Source of the DNA: a candidate division FCPU426 bacterium
GTDB taxonomy: Bacteria > Oederibacteriota > Muellerivitia > Muellerivitales > Muellerivitaceae
DNA: 51,818 bases
Direction: 5' to 3'
Assembly: GCA_030041545.1 (NCBI GenBank)
Contig: JASHNQ010000045.1
Span: 1-51,818 of the forward strand
Each line of letters begins with the position of its first letter. The first letter of the stretch is position 1. The notes under the pieces were generated by a model that was given only the letters and a program-made list of their open reading frames with translations, searched no databases and had not been told where the DNA came from. The translations under genes and the position numbers were made by a program. Shown piece by piece: positions 41,494 through 49,460 of this stretch.

Positions 41494-41624
41494 TCACCCT
41501 CACCCTACCCTCATTTATCCATTTTCAATCGGGCAAAGCCCGAATGGGAAATGAGGGTGACACTGTTCTCCTTATTCGGGCCGAAGGCCCGATTTTATGG
41601 AGGAACAGCGTAGGGTGAGGGGTG
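41494..41624. repeat. Three-way-junction repeat with two internal hairpins
   Basis: The outer arms CACCCTCACCCTAC (41495-41508) and GTAGGGTGAGGGGTG (41610-41624) pair. Inside, one hairpin spans 41511-41554 (TCGGGC, AAA, GCCCGA at its tip) and another 41563-41608 (TTCGGGCC, GAA, GGCCCGA at its tip). The outer arms belong to the CCCTCACCC repeat family. The 317-base gap between transposase and lipoprotein gene (41473-41789) contains this and no gene. Confidence 0.7.
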
Positions 41625-41789
41625 TCTGAATCTGAAAACCAAACTGATACGCCACCGAATCGCCCGCCCTTGCCCCGCGCCGATTCAATTTTCCGGCACC
41701 CTGTTGGTCCTTTTTGTGTTTTCCAATATAATTCCTGCCAATCCATTCTTTTCCACACCCCTCATTTCTTCATTTCCCGGGAGGCAATC

Positions 41790-43262
41790 ATGAAATCCAA
41801 CCTATGGCTGACCTTGGGTATTTTGGTCTTTTCAAGCGTGGCCCTCACGGGCTGTCCCGGCAAAAACTCTCCGTCCACACCCGGCGCGGCTCCTACCAAC
41901 ACCCCGGCGCCGCAATCCCCATCGGTGACCACCACCGTGACCCCCACGGCCACGGCAACCGTCACTTCCACCCCAACCTTGACGGTCACGTCCACTGCCA
42001 CACGCACGCCGACTTCCACCGCCACAACGGCGGTTTCGATGACGCCTACGTCTTCGCCGACGAACACTCTCACGGCCGCCGGAACCGCGACGACGCCGCC
42101 GACATCGACACCCTCGGGCACGCCTACGCTCACGGCCACCTTGACGGCCTCGGGAACGCCGACCTCCACTCCCACCGTCACGGCGAGCTACACCCCTTCC
42201 TGGAAGCCCGTGGGCACGGTTGGATTTTCCGGAGTCGAGTCCATTTCCACGATGCTGTTCGTGGACGACAGTAACGACCCCTATGTGAGCTTCGAGGATA
42301 ACGGCTCGGGGAACAAGCCGATGGTCATGGAATACACCGGGGGCGCCTGGACCACCGTGGGCGGCGGCGTGGCCTCCTCCCATGGGGGCTCGGAACCCTC
42401 CATGACCGTTTCCAGCGGGGACGTTTACGTGGCTTCCTACGACCAAAGCGACATTGGAATCCAGGTGGACGAGTACAACGGCAGCAGTTGGTCGCAACTG
42501 GGCAGTGAGTTCGGCCCGGGCGCCTCCTATCCCTCGGTCCAGGTTTACGGCGGAACGCCCTACGTGGCCTACCAGGACGGGGGAGGCGGCGGCGACGCGG
42601 CCATGGCGGTGGATTACGTGAGCGGGGCCTGGGCCACGGTGGGCGCGGCGGATTTCTCGGCCGGGTCGATCACCTATCCTACCCTTTCCATTTCCCAGGT
42701 GGCCAACGGCTCCATCCCGGCGGGCACGCCCTATGTGGCCTACGAGGACGGGTACAACAGCGAGAACTACGCCACGGTCATGGCCTATGTGTCGGGCGCC
42801 TGGGCGACCATCGGCAACGCTTCCTTTTCGGGCGCCATCGCGGTGGACACGGACATCTTCGTGGACCCGTCCACGGGCACGCCCTACGTGTCCTTCATCG
42901 ACGGCACGGGCGGCACGGAAAAGGCCACGGTGATGGAATGCAGCGGCTGCGGGGTCACCACCGGCACCTGGACCGTGGTGGGAAGCCGGGGCTTTTCCTC
43001 GGGCGAGGTGGCCACCCCCTCGCTTTACGTCTACAACGGCACGCCTTACGTGGGGTTCCAGAGCACGGGCGACGGGGAGACCACGGTGATGGAATACACG
43101 GGCGCGGGAAGCACGGGCTGGGTGGACGTGGGGAGCCCCAATTTCTCCTCCAACCAGGGCACCGCCCAATACACCTCGCTCTCGGTGGCGGGCGGCATCC
43201 CCTACCTGGCCTACATGGACGGCGGCAACAGCGACTACGCCACCCTGATGGAGTACCACTGA
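41790..43262 (+). CDS. T-P-T linker lipoprotein with propeller-like repeats
   Basis: 490 residues from the ATG at 41790 (GGGAGG upstream); the longer frame upstream has no signal and is rejected. Lipobox ALTGC, Cys22. Residues about 28-145 are the T-P-T/T-V-T linker. Residues 150-490 carry six repeats of about 50-60 residues with the pattern G-T-P-Y-V-[AS]-[FY]-x-D-G...A-T-V-M-x-Y-x-x-G-A-W-x-x-V-G, as in beta-propellers. It would be a surface-anchored propeller for binding or display. Plus-strand single gene followed by a dienelactone hydrolase gene. Confidence 0.75.
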   Translation: MKSNLWLTLGILVFSSVALTGCPGKNSPSTPGAAPTNTPAPQSPSVTTTVTPTATATVTSTPTLTVTSTATRTPTSTATTAVSMTPTSSPTNTLTAAGTATTPPTSTPSGTPTLTATLTASGTPTSTPTVTASYTPSWKPVGTVGFSGVESISTMLFVDDSNDPYVSFEDNGSGNKPMVMEYTGGAWTTVGGGVASSHGGSEPSMTVSSGDVYVASYDQSDIGIQVDEYNGSSWSQLGSEFGPGASYPSVQVYGGTPYVAYQDGGGGGDAAMAVDYVSGAWATVGAADFSAGSITYPTLSISQVANGSIPAGTPYVAYEDGYNSENYATVMAYVSGAWATIGNASFSGAIAVDTDIFVDPSTGTPYVSFIDGTGGTEKATVMECSGCGVTTGTWTVVGSRGFSSGEVATPSLYVYNGTPYVGFQSTGDGETTVMEYTGAGSTGWVDVGSPNFSSNQGTAQYTSLSVAGGIPYLAYMDGGNSDYATLMEYH

Positions 43263-43350
43263 GGCGGCCTCACGAAGGCTTTGCGTGGGGTATTGCTTTT
43301 AGCCTGAACAGCGATTAAAAAAACCTCATGGACCCAATGGGGAGGAAAAA

Positions 43351-44121
43351 ATGAAAAAAAACTTAATGGCTGTTTTGGTTTTGTGCGCTTGGGGCGGGCC
43401 CGCTTTCGCGGGGATCGTCACCCAAACGGTGGACTACAAGGACGGCGGCGCGGTTTTGGAGGGTTACCTGGCTTACGATGATTCCATCCAAGGAAAGCGC
43501 CCGGGCATCCTGGTGGTGCACGAATGGAACGGCCCTGGGCATTACGTCGAGGGGCGCTGCCGGCAATTGGCCCAGCTGGGTTACGTGGCCTTCGCCGCGG
43601 ACATTTATGGGAAAGGCGTGAGGCCCCAATCCATGCAGGACTGCCAAAAGGAATCCTCCAAGTACAAGTCCAACCGCGCCTTGATGAGGGAAAGGGCCCG
43701 GGCGGCGCTCTCCCAACTGCAAAACAACGAGAGGGTGGATGCCTCCAAGATCGCGGTCATCGGTTATTGCTTCGGGGGGACGGTGGCCCTGGAACTGGGC
43801 CGCGGCGGGGCCCCGGTCTTGGGCATCGTCAGTTTCCACGGCGGATTGGACACCCCCACCCCGGCGGACGCCCAAAACATCAAGGGGAAGGTTCTGGTTT
43901 GCCAGGGCGGGGCGGACAGCCACACCCTTTCCCAGATCCCGGGTTTTGAGAAGGAAATGAAGGACGCCAAGGTGGATTACAAGATCATCACTTATCCCGG
44001 GGCGACCCACGGCTTCACCAACCCGGACAACAAGGGGCCGGCGCTGAAATACGACCCCCAGGCGGATAAGGACTCCTGGCGGGCCATGAGGGACTTTTTT
44101 GACAGGATTTTTAAGTCGTAG
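43351..44121 (+). CDS. Exported dienelactone hydrolase family protein
   Basis: 256 residues. The signal peptide ends PAFA-G at about 20. Alpha/beta-hydrolase with Cys140 in IGYCFGG, Asp189 in GGADSH and His220 in GATHGF, the dienelactone hydrolase triad. HEWNGPGHYVEGRC gives the oxyanion loop. GGGGA-type ribosome site before the ATG. Paralogous to the cytoplasmic enzyme at 9357 but periplasmic. Substrate unknown. Confidence 0.87.
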   Translation: MKKNLMAVLVLCAWGGPAFAGIVTQTVDYKDGGAVLEGYLAYDDSIQGKRPGILVVHEWNGPGHYVEGRCRQLAQLGYVAFAADIYGKGVRPQSMQDCQKESSKYKSNRALMRERARAALSQLQNNERVDASKIAVIGYCFGGTVALELGRGGAPVLGIVSFHGGLDTPTPADAQNIKGKVLVCQGGADSHTLSQIPGFEKEMKDAKVDYKIITYPGATHGFTNPDNKGPALKYDPQADKDSWRAMRDFFDRIFKS

Positions 44122-44127
44122 TCCCGT

Positions 44128-44457
44128 TTATTTCTGGGGGTTCGAATCCTGCTGCTGGTTTTGGCCGTCGGAACCGCCATGGCCGTACATGTGCCCCTGG
44201 TGGGACCAACCGCCGTCGCCATGATGATGCCAACCGCCGTCCCATCCCTGCCGGTGATGGTGGAAAAAGAAACCTAAGATCAGGCAGACCAGGACCCCCA
44301 CGAGGAGCCCCCTCCAAAATCCGCCCCGGTGGCAGCCGTAGCCTCCGCCCCATCCGTAACCGCGGCCCCCATGTTCCTTCTTTAACTGGCTTTTCGTCTC
44401 AAACCGAAGTTTTTCCTCGGCGATGATCCGGTCTTTTTCTTCCTGGGATAGTTCCAT
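44128..44457 (-). CDS. Single-span membrane protein with His/Gly-rich tail
   Basis: 109 residues from the ATG at 44457, preceded by AAGGAG; an upstream in-frame start lacks this. An N-terminal charged coil (ELSQEEKDRIIAEEKLRFET) and a Gly-rich stretch lead to a membrane segment at about 50-66 (GLLVGVLVCLILGFFF). The tail holds 12 or so His residues (FHHHRQGWDGGWHHHGDGG). His clusters suggest metal binding. It follows the LysE/GAP-like and cytochrome genes, which could form one operon for metal or haem handling. Function unknown. Confidence 0.65.
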   Translation of the reverse strand: MELSQEEKDRIIAEEKLRFETKSQLKKEHGGRGYGWGGGYGCHRGGFWRGLLVGVLVCLILGFFFHHHRQGWDGGWHHHGDGGWSHQGHMYGHGGSDGQNQQQDSNPQK

Positions 44458-44546
44458 TTTTGTCTCCTTCACCTCAAACTTTAACAACAGTCATTGAAAA
44501 TATGGACATGAATTTTAGACGCCCCCCTGGGTGCGGAAGTACCGCC

Positions 44547-45272
44547 TTAAAAAAACCGTCCCTTGATCAAGGCCTGGCCCGTGGCGAAGTAAAAGGCCGC
44601 GTCCGCCATGGAAAAGAAGCCCAATCCCACGAGGGTCAAGGTATTGAGGTGGACGTTCAGCTTGTCGGCATTTTCATGCAGCGAATGGTGGAGCCCCTCG
44701 GTTTTTTCGAGGAAAAAGGCATAGCCGATCCAAATCAGCGCCATGGGCAGGGCGTAACCCAGGTTGTAAAGCAGGATCAGCGCGATGACCGCCGGCAGTC
44801 CTTGTCCCAGCGCGGCGTATTTGGCCAAGGCCAGGAGATAGGGGGTGGAGGCCGGGAAAGAGGAGATGGAAATAAAGGCGCCGATCAAAAAGGCCGTCAA
44901 GGGCTTCATGCTGTCCAGCCGCGCCCGCACCCAATTTTCCAGCCGGCTTTTTTGGGCTTTCCGGCTCCGGAAAAAATAAACGGCGCCCAGGGCCACCAGC
45001 GCCAGGCCCGTGAGGAACTCGGACCGGTAATAAACGGCGTCAGGGATTTTATCGAGGCCAAACGCCCCCTTCAAAAACCGCCTTAAGTCATCGATCACGA
45101 AGTAACCCGCGAACCCGCAGGCGAAATAAAATCCGCTCAAGCCCGCCAGGTAGCCGGCCGCGTGGCGGTGCGGCTGGGCCGTGGTCAACAGCAGGACGAA
45201 AACCACAATTTGAACCGTGGTCGTGAGGCTGTCCACCAGCGACATCCCGAGGGTGAAGAGGATCAGGTCCAT
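44547..45272 (-). CDS. Six-span membrane protein, LysE/GAP-like
   Basis: 241 residues with about six hydrophobic segments. SSFPASTPYLLALAKYAALG and LYNLGYALPMALIWIGYAF resemble the GAP/LysE transporter superfamily (and more distantly the CcdA/DsbD fold, whose Cys pair is absent). It lies 37 bases after the exported cytochrome c gene on the same strand. A role in exporting a small molecule, or in supporting cytochrome maturation, is inferred from context only. Confidence 0.55.
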   Translation of the reverse strand: MDLILFTLGMSLVDSLTTTVQIVVFVLLLTTAQPHRHAAGYLAGLSGFYFACGFAGYFVIDDLRRFLKGAFGLDKIPDAVYYRSEFLTGLALVALGAVYFFRSRKAQKSRLENWVRARLDSMKPLTAFLIGAFISISSFPASTPYLLALAKYAALGQGLPAVIALILLYNLGYALPMALIWIGYAFFLEKTEGLHHSLHENADKLNVHLNTLTLVGLGFFSMADAAFYFATGQALIKGRFF

Positions 45273-45309
45273 TTACGGTTTTTTCCGAACGAACGGCATG
45301 GGGCGGCTT

Positions 45310-45735
45310 TTATTTTGGAGCGTTCTGGAGCTGGGCCAGCCAGGCCAGCAAGGTGCTCCGGTCTTGGGCCGACAGGGGCGAGCCCAAGCCGAGCTTGGCC
45401 TGGGATTTCGGGGGCATGAAGCCCTTGGATATCACCTTTTGCATATGGGCGATCTGTTTGGCCGGGGACTGGTCATTGGGAAAGGGGAAGCTGCCGCCCA
45501 TGGCGAATCTTTCCACGGCGCGGTCCATCTGGTTTTGGGCCTTCTTGGCCAGGGCCGGGTCGGCCGGCAGGGTCACCTTAGTTCCGCTGACATGGCAGGC
45601 GAAACAGCTGTTTTGCAGGATGGGCAGGACCGTTGCCTTGAAGTCGATGGTCGCGGCGGGAGTGGCGTCGTCCGCCAGGGCGGGGGCAAGAAGCCCCAGG
45701 GACAGGAAACCCGCGGCCAGGAGGCTAGAGGCCAT
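45310..45735 (-). CDS. Exported mono-haem cytochrome c
   Basis: 141 residues from the ATG at 45735; the frame is open upstream but that part is encoded by an inverted repeat and is rejected. Signal peptide ends PALA-D at about 21. Haem site CFACH (44-48), probable axial Met in KGFMPPKSQ. A long helix LAKKAQNQMDRAVERFAMGG follows. The pattern resembles haem-binding domains of periplasmic c-type cytochromes with DUF1924-like or P460-like neighbours. It is the first gene of the cytochrome-LysE/GAP-His-rich set. Confidence 0.75.
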   Translation of the reverse strand: MASSLLAAGFLSLGLLAPALADDATPAATIDFKATVLPILQNSCFACHVSGTKVTLPADPALAKKAQNQMDRAVERFAMGGSFPFPNDQSPAKQIAHMQKVISKGFMPPKSQAKLGLGSPLSAQDRSTLLAWLAQLQNAPK

Positions 45736-46136
45736 TTCAAAACCCAAACTCTTACCACAAAGGGCACGAAGTACACAAAGTGAATCAAAATTACGGTGAA
45801 AAACCATCGGTTTTACTTCGTGGTCTTCGTGTACTTCGTGGTTAATAGAGGTTTTGAAACAGGTTCTAGTCTTTTTCAAAGTGTATTTCATGGCATCTCC
45901 TTTTTTTCTTGGCCTGTTCGTTTTAGACGCAATGGATTATATACGAGGGTCATTTAAATTTATCCAAGGGTAGTGTCTCCGTTCCATTTTTAAAAACTTA
46001 AAGATACCCCTCACCCTACCCTCTCCCACAAGGGGCGAGGGTTTTCGCGGATTTTCCCCCTCTCCCTTGACGGGAGAGGGCGGGGTGAGGGTGAACCAGA
46101 CTTTATTTTTCAAACCGATGCACTACCGGATGAATG
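45736..46136. repeat. Gene-free spacer with CCACAAAG and CCCTC repeats
   Basis: Contains the inverted CCACAAAG repeat at 45754-45844, and the CCCTCACCC/CCCTCTCCC element at 46006-46093, each with facing arms. The rest is A+T-rich. No coding sequence is supported. Confidence 0.75.
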
Positions 46137-46886
46137 TCAGCCCAGCAGCACGACCCAGTTGGGAAGGGCCTGGAGCAGGAAGCCCAGGATGATCAGGAAC
46201 ACACCGATGGCCGCCAGCCACCTTTGGGACATCCGCTCCACCCAATATTCCACCCAGGGCGCGAAAAACCCCACTAAGAGGCTGGTGCCGCCGATGGCCA
46301 GGCCGAACCGCCAGGGGGGTCCGATGGTCACGAAATTTTCCCCCACGCCTTGTTCCGCCAGATAGCACGCAAACCAACTGCTAAGGCCCCTGGTCAAGGA
46401 AGCCCAGAAAATCCTATGGTATTGATCCATCAGCCTAGAGGAGTGGATACGGATGTCGGCCGGTGCGAAACCCCACAGGTTCAATGCGGAAATCAGGATC
46501 GACTGGAGTGGAAAAAGCAGGAGCGCCACCTTGAGGTCCGTAATGGCCCCAAAGGCCAGCGACACGAAGAAGGAACGGCCGATCCCGATGGCCAGTACCA
46601 CGGGCCGGGGCTGGGGCTTGTTGCGGGCCGCCTTGGGCCGGCGCGAGGCCAGGTAGAATTCGGTGCCCAATAGCACGCCCATCCCCAGGCAGGCGATCAG
46701 GCCGAACCTCAAGCCCAGGCTCGCGGTATAGCCGAAGCCGAAGATAACCATGTAGGTGACGCTTCGCGTCATGCCCGCCAACGGCCCGTTTTCCCCGCCG
46801 ATGATGTCGTAGGCCAGGAAAAAACCGCCCAGGAGCCCCAGGAGCGAGCCGATCAAGTTGCACCAGGCATCCCAATGCTGGATCAT
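46137..46886 (-). CDS. Polytopic membrane protein of unknown function
   Basis: 249 residues with about six hydrophobic segments (8-28, 38-75, 98-115, 120-140, 187-207, 222-245). No known motif. A Tyr/Phe-rich loop and a SSRLMDQYHR stretch lie between segments 4 and 5. The start codon at 46886 is just downstream (by transcription) of the palindrome at 46918-46947. Role unknown. Confidence 0.65.
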   Translation of the reverse strand: MIQHWDAWCNLIGSLLGLLGGFFLAYDIIGGENGPLAGMTRSVTYMVIFGFGYTASLGLRFGLIACLGMGVLLGTEFYLASRRPKAARNKPQPRPVVLAIGIGRSFFVSLAFGAITDLKVALLLFPLQSILISALNLWGFAPADIRIHSSRLMDQYHRIFWASLTRGLSSWFACYLAEQGVGENFVTIGPPWRFGLAIGGTSLLVGFFAPWVEYWVERMSQRWLAAIGVFLIILGFLLQALPNWVVLLG

Positions 46887-46917
46887 TTGTTCCCTTCAAT
46901 TAATCATTTGTCCACGA

Positions 46918-46947
46918 CGGTTCCCCATCGTGGACAACCCCGGCTCG
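46918..46947. repeat. Palindromic repeat TTGTCCACGACGG family, copy 2
   Basis: TTGTCCACGACGG and CCATCGTGGACAA form near-perfect arms around TTCC. Homologous to 5371-5400. It lies between two membrane-protein genes. Confidence 0.8.
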
Positions 46948-46953
46948 CCGCCT

Positions 46954-47469
46954 TCAGTCTTGGCGGCCTTTCACTGGCCGCCAAAGAAGGTTAGAATCAT
47001 AGAGGTAACAAGATTTGGGTTTATCCGGGTTCACCAAAAGGATGGCCGGGCTATCCACCTCTGCGCCCGGGAACCCCGTAACTGTTTTTAAAAAACTTTC
47101 TCCCTTGTATTCGTATCGAACCTGCCATTTATCGACCTTAACGGTACGCATACTTTCTTTCCACGCTTTCTCCACCTTGCCGGTAATTTTTTCCCAATCC
47201 CGGACCATTTTCATTTGGGAATAGGCGTAAAAGCCGAATAAACCGAACAACAGGCAGAGGGATATGGCGACGACCATCACTGTGTGGACCGGGTCGGCCG
47301 ACAGCCCTGAAAAACCCACCACCGGCAAGGCGATAACGGCAAAACACGCAAAGAGAAAAATGATAATAACCGGCGTTGCCCCACCCGTCCTCAACTTTAA
47401 ATTTCGTGGGACCTTCTCGCCAAGTTCTTCCGATAACACCCGGTAGATTCCTAAATAGGATTGATTCAT
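46954..47469 (-). CDS. Two-span membrane protein with C-terminal beta domain (DUF3592-like)
   Basis: 171 residues. Hydrophobic segments at about 32-53 and 63-83. The C-terminal part has WQVRYEYKGESFLKTVTGFPG and AILLVNPDKPKSCYL, as in DUF3592-type domains that follow a pair of membrane helices. The ribosome site GGGGAGG belongs to a half copy of the TTGTCCACGACGG repeat. Function unknown. Confidence 0.65.
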   Translation of the reverse strand: MNQSYLGIYRVLSEELGEKVPRNLKLRTGGATPVIIIFLFACFAVIALPVVGFSGLSADPVHTVMVVAISLCLLFGLFGFYAYSQMKMVRDWEKITGKVEKAWKESMRTVKVDKWQVRYEYKGESFLKTVTGFPGAEVDSPAILLVNPDKPKSCYLYDSNLLWRPVKGRQD

Positions 47470-47500
47470 GATTAATACGCCTCCCCGTCGTGGACTGGCC

Positions 47501-47860
47501 CTACATTAAACCATCGAAATAACCTTTGGAGTCGGCGCCGGTCGAGGGCTGTTCCATTGCTTTTCTCCAACTTTGATAAACCCGATTCACTTCATCTGGT
47601 CCAACGGAAATATATTTCGGCCACTCTTTCATCATGTTATGGGGATAACCCAAAAGATTATTGATCGAATTATTTACCGCCAGAATCACGTTTTGATCCG
47701 ACCAATCAATATGGGGCCAGTCCGCGACGACCTTTTCTACTTCCTTTCTACCAAGTCCCAAAAGAGTGGAAAATTCCCAATCGGGGAAAAAAGGGCCCAA
47801 AGCCGCGGCCTTTAGGCATTCCAAAATGACCCGTTTGTCTTTTTCGGGAATATGAATCAC
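47501..47860 (-). CDS. Small soluble protein of unknown function
   Basis: 119 residues from a GTG at 47860 with GGGGAGG eight bases upstream; a longer frame includes repeat-derived residues and is rejected. Begins IHIPEKDKRVILECLKAA. WHIDWSDQ-like loops (WPHIDWSDQNVILAV) and a helical C-terminus follow. No membrane segment. Resembles small immunity or adaptor proteins in size only. The G+C is lower than that of the core genes. The ribosome site again lies in the repeat. Confidence 0.6.
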   Translation of the reverse strand: MIHIPEKDKRVILECLKAAALGPFFPDWEFSTLLGLGRKEVEKVVADWPHIDWSDQNVILAVNNSINNLLGYPHNMMKEWPKYISVGPDEVNRVYQSWRKAMEQPSTGADSKGYFDGLM

Positions 47861-47907
47861 TCGAAATGCCTCCCCATCGTGGACAACTCGGCAAGCACTC
47901 ATAAGGA

Positions 47908-49299
47908 TTATCGGATTTTTTGGCTCACCAAAGCACAAACCCTAAACCTGAAATCATAATCCCCCAACAATTTGTATTTGCGGCCACTCCGTCCGATCAA
48001 CCACAAGAGAATGTAAGAAGTATTTGACCCCATCTGCGGCTGAAACCATTCGACCCGTTCGACTTCACCCCACGGTAAAAATACCTTCCCGATTGGGCGA
48101 TGTAGGGTGATGCCCTCTGCATTCAAGGTAACTTGCTCAAACTGCTGAAACTTCATATAAATCAAATAACCGAACAATGCAGGGAATACCAATGCCATCA
48201 ACCGGCCGTTTTCAACGTTGCCAGGAATAGAGGGATTGGCGTGGAGACCACCCCATGTCATCAGCCCCCCCACAAGGATCGAAAATGCCAAAGCTATCCC
48301 AAGTCTCAACACCGGTATTCTGCCTAGGGCCACGGGAAATGGCGGGGTCTTGAGATGGCTCATGAATTCCTCGTAAATGCGTTCCATGAGTTCATCGCGT
48401 CTTTCATAACCATCGTAAATAGGAATGGCCTTATTGCCCGACAGATCCCGGATAACGATGGGCTTAACCAAATCTCCGCGCTTGAGGCTCGCAATTTCAT
48501 TCCATCTAATAGAAATCCTGGAATCTTCCCCATCTATTTGGGTGATACCGTCCGCATTTACAATCAGGCGTTTGTGGCGGAATTCTAACCCGTTACGAAT
48601 GAAATAAATCCCACCCGGAAAGCCAATCAAGCCAGCGAATATAGAAACAACAATTAGGGCTTTGGGATGTGCCATCTTGAGCAATTCACCGTCCACATAT
48701 AGCCCCACTACAGAAACCATCAACCCGACGATCAAAAAAAATAAGACTCCGCCAATCACCCAATATTGCATCCACCCTGCGGAGGTCGGAGCATAGACGG
48801 TGCCGCCTGGTTCCTCTTTTCCGTGCCTTTTTTGGTATTCCTCCAGCACCCGCTGGACCACCTCTTTGGCCCAACCCATGTGGCCCGGGATAAAAATTCT
48901 CTTGCGGACAGTCGGCGCCTCGATGGTGAGGCGCCTAACGCCCTTACCCATCGTGACTTTTTCAATCTCGTCCCAACGGATGAAAACGCTGGTACCGTTG
49001 CGTTCGATCCTCGCAATACCCTCGGAGGTGATTTCAATCTTCTCGGGCAGCTTGTCGCTGGCCTTGGAGAGAATGTAATAAAGATAAATCCAAATTCCGA
49101 TCATCCATATGGCGGTATTCTGGAGGCGGTGGAGGGACGACCCGATATCTCCGTTATGTCTTTGGACCACCCAGATTTGGAAAACCTGAAAGAGAATGGA
49201 AATGGCTACCAAAAGAAGGAAAGGCCCAATCGCAGGGTTTTTGAGCCTTCCGACGGAATAAACGTGGGTCTCGTCGTTAGATACGGTGCTTTGGACCAT
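47908..49299 (-). CDS. Multi-span membrane protein with three PH-like (DUF304-type) domains
   Basis: 463 residues from the ATG at 49299 (AAGGAA upstream); the longer frame is rejected. Three similar units alternate with membrane segments: GIARIERNGTSVFIRWDEIEKV, GITQIDGEDSRISIRWNEIASL and GITLHRPIGKVFLPWGEVERV. The unit I-[ST]-x-[DEN]-G-I-x-x-x...W-x-E-[IV] matches bacterial PH/DUF304 domains. Six or so membrane segments. Proteins of this type occur in envelope and secretion loci but mostly lack assigned function. Follows 49461-51194 in the same direction. Confidence 0.65.
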   Translation of the reverse strand: MVQSTVSNDETHVYSVGRLKNPAIGPFLLLVAISILFQVFQIWVVQRHNGDIGSSLHRLQNTAIWMIGIWIYLYYILSKASDKLPEKIEITSEGIARIERNGTSVFIRWDEIEKVTMGKGVRRLTIEAPTVRKRIFIPGHMGWAKEVVQRVLEEYQKRHGKEEPGGTVYAPTSAGWMQYWVIGGVLFFLIVGLMVSVVGLYVDGELLKMAHPKALIVVSIFAGLIGFPGGIYFIRNGLEFRHKRLIVNADGITQIDGEDSRISIRWNEIASLKRGDLVKPIVIRDLSGNKAIPIYDGYERRDELMERIYEEFMSHLKTPPFPVALGRIPVLRLGIALAFSILVGGLMTWGGLHANPSIPGNVENGRLMALVFPALFGYLIYMKFQQFEQVTLNAEGITLHRPIGKVFLPWGEVERVEWFQPQMGSNTSYILLWLIGRSGRKYKLLGDYDFRFRVCALVSQKIR

Positions 49300-49418
49300 T
49301 GAAATTCCTTTTACCATCATTTCAAAGGATTGAACCGGTAGGTTCGTTTCTCGACGATCATCAGGTGCGTTGGCTCTGACAGCCGATGGAACTCCAGGCC
49401 CCATTATCCACAATCCCT

Positions 49419-49444
49419 ATCCACGACAGATCCCCGTCGTGGTC
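49419..49444. repeat. Imperfect copy of the TTGTCCACGACGG palindrome
   Basis: ATCCACGACAGATCCCC followed by GTCGTGGT, a diverged copy of 5371-5400, between two genes of unknown function. Confidence 0.6.
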
Positions 49445-49460
49445 AGAAAATTTTAAGCGC

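Noticed and set aside
42000-43259. Long minus-strand frame opposite the propeller lipoprotein
   Set aside because: It is Arg/Gly/His-rich with no start signal, and is a shadow of the G+C-rich lipoprotein gene.
44139-44160. A GGGTTCGAATCCT block resembling a tRNA T-loop
   Set aside because: It lies inside the end of the His-rich protein gene, the flanking bases do not form the required 5-bp T-stem, and no anticodon or acceptor stem is present.
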